NCBI GenBank assembly: GCA_002770955.1
Contig: PCUH01000146.1
Span: 1-7,430 of the forward strand
Source of the DNA: Flavobacteriales bacterium CG18_big_fil_WC_8_21_14_2_50_32_9
GTDB taxonomy: Bacteria > Bacteroidota > Bacteroidia > Flavobacteriales_E > Vicingaceae
DNA: 7,430 nucleotides
Reading direction: 5' to 3'
Under the pieces are notes generated by a model. That model did not search any database. It was not told the DNA's origin and saw only the letters and a program-made list of their open reading frames with translations. Below, piece after piece: positions 1 to 6,245 of this stretch (the stretch's first letter is position 1; every line of letters begins with the position of its first letter). A program made the position numbers and the translations under genes.

Positions 1-684
1 CACTTTCACATTATCAAAAACTAACTCTCCAGTAATAGAAGCTCTCAACGACCATTTGTCATGCGTTTCAGGAGTAGTAAAGCCTTCCATACCTCTTTCT
101 ACCAATAATCCGTGAATCCTTCCTTCTTCATTTTTTGCCCAAACTACTGCTACATCAGCAATAGGAGCATTGGTAATCCACATTTTAGCTCCATTCAATA
201 AATAATGGTCACCCATATCTTTAAAGTTGGTTACCATTCCACTAGGATTAGAACCATGATCTGGCTCTGTTAATCCAAAACATCCCATAAATTCGCCAGT
301 AGCTAATTTTGGTAAAAAACGCATTTTTTGTTCTTCGTTTCCATACTTCCAAATAGGATACATTACCAATGAACTTTGAACAGATGATGTAGAGCGAACG
401 CCAGAATCACATCTTTCTAGTTCTTGCATAATTAATCCATAAGAAATTTGATCCAACCCAGGTCCGCCATATTGTTCAGGAATATAAGGCCCGAAACCAC
501 CAACCTCAGCCAATCCAGGTATAATTTGTTTAGGAAATTCAGCTCGTTGAGCATAATCTTCAATAATTGGAGAAACGTCTTTTTTTATCCATGCTCTAAC
601 GGTATCTCTAATTAATTTGTGTTCATCTGTAAGTAATTCATCCAAATTGTAATAATCAGGTGCTTGAAATCTATCTTCTGCCAT
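1..684 (-). CDS. gcdH: Glutaryl-CoA dehydrogenase-like acyl-CoA dehydrogenase (3' end beyond window)
   Basis: My own translation of the minus strand from the ATG at 684 gives an open frame of 228 codons running off the window edge. Family members are near 390 residues, so the catalytic-glutamate half is missing here by position, not by mutation. The product is a cytoplasmic FAD flavoenzyme; glutaryl-CoA dehydrogenases oxidise and decarboxylate glutaryl-CoA to crotonyl-CoA, passing electrons to ETF. The visible part holds the N-terminal helical domain (about 15-130) and the start of the middle beta domain (about 133-228). FGLTEPDHGSNP (136-147) and MWITNAP (168-174) are FAD/substrate-contact motifs. 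DSGVRS (93-98) followed by VQSSLVMYP is typical of this subfamily; from recalled human GCDH numbering, E90, R97 and S98 match Glu87, Arg94 and Ser95, which hold the glutaryl end. No Shine-Dalgarno precedes the ATG, only an A-rich leader. The family is secure; the exact substrate is inferred from these residues. Confidence 0.88.
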   Translation of the reverse strand, partial: MAEDRFQAPDYYNLDELLTDEHKLIRDTVRAWIKKDVSPIIEDYAQRAEFPKQIIPGLAEVGGFGPYIPEQYGGPGLDQISYGLIMQELERCDSGVRSTSSVQSSLVMYPIWKYGNEEQKMRFLPKLATGEFMGCFGLTEPDHGSNPSGMVTNFKDMGDHYLLNGAKMWITNAPIADVAVVWAKNEEGRIHGLLVERGMEGFTTPETHDKWSLRASITGELVFDNVKV

Positions 685-717
685 TTTTTTATTTTTTTAA
701 TTTCTAATTTTACGCTC

Positions 718-748
718 CAAATATAATAATAATGAATTAAGTTTAAAA
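718..748 (-). promoter_or_regulatory. Candidate Bacteroidota-type promoter of gcdH
   Basis: On the minus strand, positions 725-718 read TATATTTG, a perfect TAnnTTTG -7 box. A TTTT at 748-745, 19 nt upstream, is a weak match to the -33 element TTTG. Transcription would start near 710-713, giving a leader of about 27 nt that is A-rich and has no Shine-Dalgarno, as is common in this phylum. It implies that gcdH can be transcribed independently of the upstream reductase gene. Confidence 0.5.
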
Positions 749-762
749 TGATTTTTAATGTA

Positions 763-818
763 TACTCAAACTTAATCGTTTCGCAATACTGCTGAAATGT
801 TTAGTTTGAGTAATACTC
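763..818. repeat. Inverted repeat upstream of the gcdH promoter
   Basis: TACTCAAACT (763-772) is the exact reverse complement of AGTTTGAGTA (803-812), with 30 nt between the arms. The right arm also overlaps an 11-bp near-palindrome, GAGTA-A-TACTC (808-818), so ATACTC occurs twice (762-767 and 813-818). The element lies about 15 bp upstream of the weak -33 element of gcdH and downstream of the reductase stop codon. It could be a paired regulator site or a long-loop stem ending the reductase transcript. No U-rich run directly follows the stem on the minus strand, so it is not a canonical intrinsic terminator. Confidence 0.45.
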
Positions 819-820
819 GT

Positions 821-858
821 AACCAAAATGCATCCATTTTTCGAAATTCTATTTGGTT
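821..858. repeat. Overlapping small hairpins after the reductase stop
   Basis: Two alternative stems occur just past the 3' end of the minus-strand reductase gene. AACCAAA (821-827) can pair with TTTGGTT (852-858). AAAATG (825-830) can pair with CATTTT (835-840) across a 4-nt loop. The two share bases 825-827, so they are mutually exclusive. The position would suit transcript-end structures for the reductase mRNA, but neither is GC-rich or followed by a clean U-tract, so the function is uncertain. Confidence 0.25.
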
Positions 859-866
859 TCGGTATA

Positions 867-1928
867 TTAAATCACATCATAATCAACAACTAATTTTTCT
901 GATGCTGGATGTGCTTGACAGGTTAAAATAAACCCATCTGCAACTTCTTGATCTGAAAGTGCATAATTCATCTCCATAGTTGCCTTCCCTTCTATTACTT
1001 GTGCTTTGCAAGTACAACAAACTGCTCCTTTACAGGAAAATGGTGCATCTGCTCCTTGGTTCATGGCTGCATCTAAAATGGTTTCACCATCGTTTTTTAA
1101 TTCAAATTCAAATTCTTCTCCATCCATAATAATAGTAACTTGGCTTACACCTTTAAACCCTGTTTCATCGGGCGTGTTTGCTTCAAGATTATTGGCTTTT
1201 ACAGGAGTAGTAAACAATTCAAAATGAATTTTTTCTTCTGTAACACCAACTAATTTTAAGGTATTATGTACCGCATTTATCATTTCTTCTGGACCACACA
1301 AATAAAAACCATCTGCTTTAAGTAATTCAAGGTTTTCCTTTATAAATGCAGTTACTTTTTCTTCATTAATTCGTCCATGATAAAGTGCTTTTGAGGTTTC
1401 TTCTTTGCTAAAAATGTAGTGAAGCACTAATTGATTAGGATAATTAACAACTAATTTATCTAATTCTTCTTTAAATATGGTGCATACAGCCGTTTTGTTT
1501 CCATAAAATAAGGTAAATTTACCACCTGATTTTAAAACAGATTTTATGATGGATAAAAGAGGGGTAATACCACTTCCAGCTGCAAATCCAACTGTATTAC
1601 CTTTTAAGTTTTTAACGATGAAATTACCCGAAGGAGGCATAACCTCTAGCTCATCATTAATATGTAATTCTTGTGTTAAAAATGACGACATTTTGCCATT
1701 TTCAATTTTTTTCACACCTATTCTAATTTCATTTTCATAAGGTGCACTGCAAATAGAATAAGACCTGCGAATATCTTCTCCTTTTATAGTTGCCCGAACA
1801 GTAACATACTGCCCAGAATGAAACTGAAATTCATTTTTTAAATTTTCTGGAAGATTGAAAACAATGGAAACCGTATCCGTAGTTTCTTTCCTGATATCGC
1901 TTATTTTAATTTTATGGAATTGGCTCAT
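867..1928 (-). CDS. PaaE-like flavin/NAD(P)H oxidoreductase with C-terminal [2Fe-2S] ferredoxin domain
   Basis: A complete 353-residue protein with three modules in the usual order. The FAD domain (about 1-108) carries RRSYSIC at 54-60, the RxYS flavin-binding motif. The NAD(P) domain (about 112-240) has GFAAGSGITPLLSI (114-127) and YLCGPEEM (209-216). The plant-type ferredoxin domain (about 262-353) has C299-x4-C304-x2-C307-x29-C337 as cluster ligands, with an extra adjacent Cys at 305. Electrons would run from NAD(P)H through FAD to the 2Fe-2S cluster and then to a partner protein. Length and order match PaaE (also called PaaK), the reductase of phenylacetyl-CoA epoxidase, and similar oxygenase reductases. 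No oxygenase gene is in the window, so the partner is unknown and paaE is not assigned. The ATG at 1928 is preceded by an A-rich leader without a Shine-Dalgarno. It is likely cytoplasmic, with no signal peptide. Confidence 0.9.
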   Translation of the reverse strand: MSQFHKIKISDIRKETTDTVSIVFNLPENLKNEFQFHSGQYVTVRATIKGEDIRRSYSICSAPYENEIRIGVKKIENGKMSSFLTQELHINDELEVMPPSGNFIVKNLKGNTVGFAAGSGITPLLSIIKSVLKSGGKFTLFYGNKTAVCTIFKEELDKLVVNYPNQLVLHYIFSKEETSKALYHGRINEEKVTAFIKENLELLKADGFYLCGPEEMINAVHNTLKLVGVTEEKIHFELFTTPVKANNLEANTPDETGFKGVSQVTIIMDGEEFEFELKNDGETILDAAMNQGADAPFSCKGAVCCTCKAQVIEGKATMEMNYALSDQEVADGFILTCQAHPASEKLVVDYDVI

Positions 1929-1986
1929 TTTTTTTATTTAATGTCTGTTCATAGAGTCGAAAGGCTGAACTTTAATTTAATGGCGA

Positions 1987-2019
1987 CAAATTTAGGTATA
2001 AATAACTTATTTTTTAAAA
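1987..2019 (-). promoter_or_regulatory. Candidate promoter of the PaaE-like reductase
   Basis: Minus-strand positions 1994-1987 read TAAATTTG, a perfect TAnnTTTG -7 box. The best upstream -33-like element is TTTT at 2019-2016, 21 nt away, a weak match to TTTG. The predicted start near 1980 gives a leader of about 52 nt. The left base of the palindrome at 2019-2039 coincides with the edge of the -33-like element, a position suitable for regulating this promoter. Confidence 0.5.
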
Positions 2020-2039
2020 TCAAATGCATAGCATTTGAT
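2019..2039. promoter_or_regulatory. Perfect 21-bp palindrome, candidate operator
   Basis: ATCAAATGC (2019-2027) and GCATTTGAT (2031-2039) are exact 9-bp inverted repeats around the spacer ATA. The element lies in the divergent region between the reductase and lysS, abutting the -33-like element of the reductase promoter and 43 bp upstream of the lysS -7 box. The short spacer and symmetry suit a dimeric DNA-binding protein better than a terminator, and no U-tract follows on either strand. No regulator gene is visible in the window, so a binding protein cannot be named. Confidence 0.45.
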
Positions 2040-2081
2040 AAATCTTATTATGTGCAACCCTATTCATTCCATTTTCTTTAT

Positions 2082-2089
2082 TAATTTTG
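2082..2089 (+). promoter_or_regulatory. Candidate lysS -7 promoter box
   Basis: TAATTTTG at 2082-2089 is a perfect TAnnTTTG box, 22 nt before the lysS ATG. No convincing TTTG or TTG occurs at the expected 17-23 nt upstream; the nearest, TGTG at 2051-2054, is 27 nt away. The predicted start near 2095 leaves a leader of roughly 15-18 nt with no Shine-Dalgarno. Confidence 0.45.
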
Positions 2090-2111
2090 TCAGCCTAAAA
2101 AACATTAAACA

Positions 2112-3809
2112 ATGAGCATTCAATTATCAGAACAAGAAACCATTAGAAGAGAGGCTTTGGTTAAATTAAGAGCATTAGGAATAAATCCTTTTCCTGCAGC
2201 ACTTTTCCCTGTAAACATTCAATCTAAAGAAGTTAAAGACAATTTTCAAGAAGGTAAAGAGGTGGTTTTAGCTGGCAGATTAATGAGTAAAAGAATTATG
2301 GGAAAAGCTTCTTTTGCTGAATTAAAAGATGCTTCAGGAAGAATACAAATCTATATTAACAGAGATGAAATTTGTGTAGGAGAAGATAAAACTCTTTATA
2401 ATGAAGTGTTTAAAAAATTACTAGATATCGGTGATTTTATTGGAGTGAAAGGCGTTTTATTTACCACCCAAGTTGGCGAGAAATCAGTAAAAGTGAAAGA
2501 AATTTCAGTGTTGAGTAAATCATTACGACCGTTGCCTATTGTGAAAACAGACGATGAAGGCAAAGTACATGATGCTTTTACAGATGCTGAACAACGCTAT
2601 CGTCAACGCTATGTTGATTTGGTGGTAAATGATGAAGTGAAAAATATTTTCATAAAACGAACAAAATTATTTAATGCCATGCGTCAGTTTTTTAATGATG
2701 CAGGTTATATGGAAGTGGAAACACCAATTTTACAAGCAATTCCAGGCGGAGCAGCAGCAAAACCTTTTATCACACATCATAATGCGTTAGATATTCCTCT
2801 GTATATGCGAGTTGCCAATGAGTTGTACTTAAAAAGACTGATTGTTGGAGGTTTTGATGGGGTTTATGAGTTTTCAAAAAACTTTCGTAATGAAGGGATG
2901 GACAGAACCCACAATCCTGAATTTACGGCTATGGAAATTTATGTGGCATACAAAGATTACAATTGGATGATGGAGTTTACAGAAAAACTCTTAGAACATT
3001 GTGCTACCAATGTAAACGGAACAACACAAGCAACTTTTGGAGAACATCAAATAGATTTTAAAGCTCCCTACAAAAGAGTTACTATGCGTCAAGCTATTAT
3101 TGATTTCACAGGTTTCGACATTGAAGGAAAATCAGAACAAGAATTACGTTCTGCTTGTTTATCCATGGGTGTTGAAGTGGATGAAACAATGGGAAAAGGA
3201 AAACTTATTGATGAATTATTTGGAGATAAATGCGAAAATAATTACATACAACCAACATTTATTATTGATTATCCAAAAGAAATGTCGCCTTTGTGCAAAG
3301 AACATCGAGATAATCCTGAATTAACCGAACGCTTTGAATTAATGATTTGTGGAAAAGAAGTTGCCAATGCTTATTCAGAATTAAACGACCCAATAGACCA
3401 ACGAAACCGTTTTGAAGAACAACTAAAACTTTCTGAAAAAGGCGATGATGAAGCTATGTTTATTGATAATGATTTTATTAGAGCATTAGAATATGGAATG
3501 CCCCCAACAAGTGGCTTGGGTATTGGTATGGATCGATTAATCATGTTTTTAACTAACAATCAATCCATTCAAGAAGTATTGTTTTTCCCTCAAATGAAAC
3601 CCGAGAAAAAAGCCATTGAACTTTCGGATGTCGAGAAAGCAATAATTGAAATCTTAAAAATTAATAACAGAATAGAAATAGGAGCTTTAAAAAGCACAAC
3701 AGCTTTGAGTGGAAAACAGTGGGATAAAGCTATGAAAACATTGAATCAACACGGGTTGATAAAAGTGGAAGTTAGTGGTGAAACAAAGGTTTGTGTATTG
3801 CAGGAATAA
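2112..3809 (+). CDS. lysS: Lysyl-tRNA synthetase, class II, with C-terminal extension
   Basis: A 565-residue cytoplasmic enzyme that charges tRNA-Lys with lysine using ATP. The OB-fold anticodon-binding domain spans about 50-140 (VVLAGRLMSKR at 51-61). The class II catalytic core follows: motif 1 around 183-207 with P205 in ETPIL; motif 2 around 257-277 with FRNEGMD (258-264) and HNPEFT (267-272); motif 3 GLGIGMDR (468-475) with the ATP-binding arginine. The family core ends near FFPQMKPEKK (491-500), about where the roughly 505-residue E. coli enzyme stops. A further 65 or so residues (501-565) look like a small helical or winged-helix domain containing ALSGKQWDKAMK. I recall similar tails in Flavobacteriia LysRS, so it is probably a lineage trait and not a recent fusion. 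ATG at 2112 follows a candidate promoter; no Shine-Dalgarno is seen. gpsA starts 32 nt downstream. Confidence 0.97.
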   Translation: MSIQLSEQETIRREALVKLRALGINPFPAALFPVNIQSKEVKDNFQEGKEVVLAGRLMSKRIMGKASFAELKDASGRIQIYINRDEICVGEDKTLYNEVFKKLLDIGDFIGVKGVLFTTQVGEKSVKVKEISVLSKSLRPLPIVKTDDEGKVHDAFTDAEQRYRQRYVDLVVNDEVKNIFIKRTKLFNAMRQFFNDAGYMEVETPILQAIPGGAAAKPFITHHNALDIPLYMRVANELYLKRLIVGGFDGVYEFSKNFRNEGMDRTHNPEFTAMEIYVAYKDYNWMMEFTEKLLEHCATNVNGTTQATFGEHQIDFKAPYKRVTMRQAIIDFTGFDIEGKSEQELRSACLSMGVEVDETMGKGKLIDELFGDKCENNYIQPTFIIDYPKEMSPLCKEHRDNPELTERFELMICGKEVANAYSELNDPIDQRNRFEEQLKLSEKGDDEAMFIDNDFIRALEYGMPPTSGLGIGMDRLIMFLTNNQSIQEVLFFPQMKPEKKAIELSDVEKAIIEILKINNRIEIGALKSTTALSGKQWDKAMKTLNQHGLIKVEVSGETKVCVLQE

Positions 3810-3829
3810 CTATATTTAAAATCATTTAC

Positions 3830-3837
3830 TACATTTG
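3830..3837 (+). promoter_or_regulatory. Candidate gpsA -7 box next to the start codon
   Basis: TACATTTG at 3830-3837 is a perfect TAnnTTTG box in the 32-nt lysS-gpsA gap, and only 4 nt separate it from the gpsA ATG at 3842. Transcription from it would begin at or within a few bases of the ATG, giving a leaderless or nearly leaderless mRNA. There is no good -33 element at the usual distance; that region falls at the lysS stop codon. gpsA may also be read through from lysS. Confidence 0.45.
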
Positions 3838-3841
3838 CTTT

Positions 3842-4837
3842 ATGGAAAATCAAAAAATAGCCGTTTTAGGAGGTGGAAGTTGGGCTACAGCCATTGTTAA
3901 AATACTTTCTGAAAATCATTCTCAGGTAAATTGGTGGATGCGTGATGAAGAATCTATCCAACACATCAAGAAATTTGATAATAATCCAAAATACCTTCCT
4001 TCCATTCAATTTGATACAAAAAAATTGAATTTGAGAACTGATTTACAGCAAATTGTTTCCGAATCGGATATTTTGATAGTTGCAGTGCCTTCTGCATTCA
4101 TTGCAAAAGCGTTTGATGATGTAGAAATTAAGGGCATTGAAAATAAAATAATTATATCGGCAATTAAAGGTGTAATTCCAGAATACAATCAAATTCCTGC
4201 TGAATATTTTCACTTAAATTTTAATGTTCCTTATAATAAAATAGGAATGATAGCTGGTCCTTGTCATGCAGAGGAAGTAGCTATGGAACGGTTATCTTAT
4301 CTAACTATAGCATGTCAAAATCAAGAAATTGCTGAATATATGGCAGAAGCAATGTCGTGTCGATACATCAACACCTCTACTTCTGATGATTTGTTTGGAA
4401 CGGAACTTTCTGCCATACTTAAAAATGTGTATTCTGTTGCAAGTGGAATTTGTAATGGATTAGGTTATGGCGATAATTTTCAAGCCGTATTAATTGCCAG
4501 TGGAATAAGAGAAACAAAAGCTTTTATAGATGCTATTCACCCTATTCATAGAGACGTAAATTCTTCTGCTTATTTAGGAGATTTATTAGTAACAGCCTAT
4601 TCGCAATTTTCAAGAAATAGAAATTTTGGAAGCATGGTTGGGAGAGGTTATTCTGTAAAATCGGCTCAAATTGAAATGAACATGGTTGCCGAAGGATATT
4701 ATGCTGCCAAAGGAATTTATGAAATTAACAAAAAATACAAAGTAGATTTACCCATAGTAGATGCTGTATATCACATTTTGTATGAAAAAATTTCTCCAAT
4801 GATGGAGATGAAAATTTTAACAGGGAAGCTTTCATAA
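3842..4837 (+). CDS. gpsA: NAD(P)+-dependent glycerol-3-phosphate dehydrogenase
   Basis: A 331-residue cytosolic enzyme that interconverts dihydroxyacetone phosphate and sn-glycerol 3-phosphate, supplying the phospholipid backbone. The N-terminal Rossmann fold opens with IAVLGGGSWATA (6-17). SAIKG (106-110) and AGPCHAEEVA (138-147) match the canonical TKG and SGPxxAEE motifs. The C-terminal helical domain has LKNV with K194, the expected catalytic lysine; LGDLLVT (245-251); SRNRNFG (257-263); and AEGYYAAKG (283-291). ATG 3842 is preferred over the in-frame TTG at 3791, which would overlap lysS by 19 bp and add 17 unrelated residues before the nucleotide-binding strand. Two departures from the E. 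coli or Bacillus form stand out: Ala15 replaces a Gly in GxGxWG, and the Arg of the TRGL motif is Ser220. I recall similar changes in Bacteroidota relatives. Stop is 17 nt before the next gene. Confidence 0.95.
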   Translation: MENQKIAVLGGGSWATAIVKILSENHSQVNWWMRDEESIQHIKKFDNNPKYLPSIQFDTKKLNLRTDLQQIVSESDILIVAVPSAFIAKAFDDVEIKGIENKIIISAIKGVIPEYNQIPAEYFHLNFNVPYNKIGMIAGPCHAEEVAMERLSYLTIACQNQEIAEYMAEAMSCRYINTSTSDDLFGTELSAILKNVYSVASGICNGLGYGDNFQAVLIASGIRETKAFIDAIHPIHRDVNSSAYLGDLLVTAYSQFSRNRNFGSMVGRGYSVKSAQIEMNMVAEGYYAAKGIYEINKKYKVDLPIVDAVYHILYEKISPMMEMKILTGKLS

Positions 4838-4854
4838 ACTTTAAAATTCTATTT

Positions 4855-5889
4855 ATGAGAAATGTTTTGTTATATATACTTTGCATCACATTTCCGATGG
4901 ATTCTTTTTCTCAAAATCAATCAATTATGAATGAAAATTTCGCTATTGTTATTCATGGTGGTGCAGGTACCATTTTGAAAAAAAATATGACTCCAGCAAT
5001 GGAAAAAGCATATCAAGAAAAACTTCAAGAAGCATTGGATTCTGGATATGTGATATTAAAAAATGGTGGTAGTGCAATTGATGCGGTAGAAAAAGCAATA
5101 CTAGTTATGGAAGATTCTCCACTTTTTAATGCTGGAAAAGGAGCTGTTTATACCAATGCTGAAACAAATGAGTTAGATGCCTCCATTATGGATGGCAAAT
5201 CACTAAATGCTGGTGCTGTTGCAGGAGTTAGTCACATAAAAAATCCTATAAAATTAGCTCGAATGGTAATGGAAAAATCGGAACATGTAATGCTAAGTGG
5301 TAAAGGTGCAGAAGATTTTGCTAAACAACATCAATTGGAAATGGTGGATTCAGCTTATTTTTATAATGAACATCGTTTAAATCAACTTAATAAGATTAAG
5401 AAAACTGAAAAGATTCAACTCGATCATTCGGATGAAAAAAATCAAGGAGACGCTACAGAATTTAAAGACAGTAAATTCGGTACAGTAGGAGCAGTTGCGT
5501 TAGACAAACATGGTAACTTGGCTGCTGCAACATCTACGGGCGGTATGACCAACAAAAAATTTGGTAGAATTGGTGATTCACCCATAATTGGAGCAGGAAC
5601 TTATGCTAATAATGCTACTTGTGCTGTTTCTTGCACTGGTCATGGTGAGTTTTTTATTAGAAATGTGGTTGCTTATGATGTAGCTGCTTTAATGGAATAT
5701 AAAAACTTGAGTTTGTTAGATGCCGCTAATTATGTAGTGAAAGAGAAGTTGGTTAAGCTAGGTGGAGAAGGTGGTTTAATTGCAATTGATAATCATGGAA
5801 ACATAGCCATGCCTTTTAATACAAAGGGAATGTACAGAGGATATAAAAAATCAAATGGTGAAAGTCAGATTTTGATTTTTAAAGATTGA
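4855..5889 (+). CDS. Isoaspartyl peptidase/L-asparaginase (Ntn-hydrolase), predicted exported
   Basis: A 344-residue member of the plant-type asparaginase family (EcAIII/IaaA-like), which cleaves isoaspartyl dipeptides and often L-asparagine. Residues 1-19 look like a Sec signal peptide: short MRN n-region, hydrophobic VLLYILCITFPM, and S-F-S before a cleavage site at S19/Q20, so the mature enzyme is probably periplasmic. The domain begins with HGGAG (34-38), then FNAGKGAVYT (91-100) and LDASIMDG (107-114). The low-complexity charged stretch around 175-205 is the usual autoprocessing linker. Cleavage would expose T210 in FGTVGAVALD as nucleophile of the beta subunit, followed by STGG (227-230), RIGDSP (238-243) and TGHGE (261-265). 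It starts 17 nt after gpsA with no TAnnTTTG box between them, so it is likely cotranscribed. A second in-frame ATG at 4927 (Met25) would give a signal-less form. Asparagine versus isoaspartyl preference cannot be told from sequence. Confidence 0.93.
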   Translation: MRNVLLYILCITFPMDSFSQNQSIMNENFAIVIHGGAGTILKKNMTPAMEKAYQEKLQEALDSGYVILKNGGSAIDAVEKAILVMEDSPLFNAGKGAVYTNAETNELDASIMDGKSLNAGAVAGVSHIKNPIKLARMVMEKSEHVMLSGKGAEDFAKQHQLEMVDSAYFYNEHRLNQLNKIKKTEKIQLDHSDEKNQGDATEFKDSKFGTVGAVALDKHGNLAAATSTGGMTNKKFGRIGDSPIIGAGTYANNATCAVSCTGHGEFFIRNVVAYDVAALMEYKNLSLLDAANYVVKEKLVKLGGEGGLIAIDNHGNIAMPFNTKGMYRGYKKSNGESQILIFKD

Positions 5890-5952
5890 GCTTATAAGGT
5901 TAATAGTTATTTAGTACACTTTTAACAAATAACAGACATCAATTAACGAACC

Positions 5953-6207
5953 CTACGAATGCATTTTTTCTTCAATAGCAACAACACCTTTAATTTCAGG
6001 AATAAACCGTTTTAATGTTTCTTCTACACCACCTTTCAACGTCATTGTACTCATTGAGCAACTTTTACAAGCACCTAACAGTTTTACTTTAACCACAAAA
6101 TCATCCGTAATTTCAATGAATTCTATATCACCACCATCATCAATTAAAAAAGGACGAATTTGGTCTAAGGACGAGTGAATTTGTGCTATAATTTCTGTTT
6201 TGTTCAA
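5953..6207 (-). CDS. NifU C-terminal-domain Fe-S scaffold protein
   Basis: An 84-residue protein made of only the Nfu/NifU-like C-terminal domain. It has the characteristic IRPFLIDDGGDIEF segment (17-30) and a CxxC (C47-K-S-C50) in GACKSCSMSTMTLKGG; two such subunits normally bridge one [4Fe-4S] cluster for transfer to apoproteins. There is no IscU-like or A-type domain, unlike full NifU or NfuA. The start codon is TTG at 6207: reading upstream in frame reaches a TAA stop at 6228-6226 without any ATG, and the next internal Met is beyond the CxxC. It follows mrp on the same strand with a 38-nt gap, so the two probably share a transcript. A one-mismatch promoter-like box, TACTTTAG (6238-6231), lies in that gap but is too weak to call. 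Confidence 0.92.
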   Translation of the reverse strand: MNKTEIIAQIHSSLDQIRPFLIDDGGDIEFIEITDDFVVKVKLLGACKSCSMSTMTLKGGVEETLKRFIPEIKGVVAIEEKMHS

Positions 6208-6245
6208 TTGATAAAAGTTTAATAATTAGGCTAAAGTAAACAATT

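Noticed and set aside
1006..1227. Plus-strand open frame antisense to the reductase
   Set aside because: It lies wholly inside a well-supported gene on the other strand, its product is low-complexity and Ser/Pro-rich, and it has no promoter or family motif. The same reasoning removes open frames at 1546-1740, 3100-3324, 3371-3559 and 4006-4188.
1947..1970. GTTCA/TGAAC hairpin in the reductase leader, as a riboswitch or attenuator
   Set aside because: A 5-bp stem with a 14-nt loop is expected by chance, and no conserved aptamer pattern is visible in the short leader.
3791..3841. TTG at 3791 as the gpsA start, overlapping the end of lysS
   Set aside because: It adds 17 residues with no family resemblance and overlaps lysS; the ATG at 3842 puts the GGGSWA nucleotide loop at the normal distance from the N-terminus and follows a promoter box.
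4879..4884. Cys10 of the asparaginase signal region as a lipoprotein lipobox
   Set aside because: The residue before Cys is Leu instead of Gly/Ala/Ser and the Cys is too close to the N-terminus; a Sec cleavage after S19 fits better.
5906..5933. Inverted repeat GTTATTT/AAATAAC between the convergent genes, as a bidirectional terminator
   Set aside because: The 7-bp stem is nearly all A/T, has a 14-nt loop and is not followed by a U-tract on either strand. The rest of the 63-bp gap shows nothing better, so the terminator here stays unassigned.
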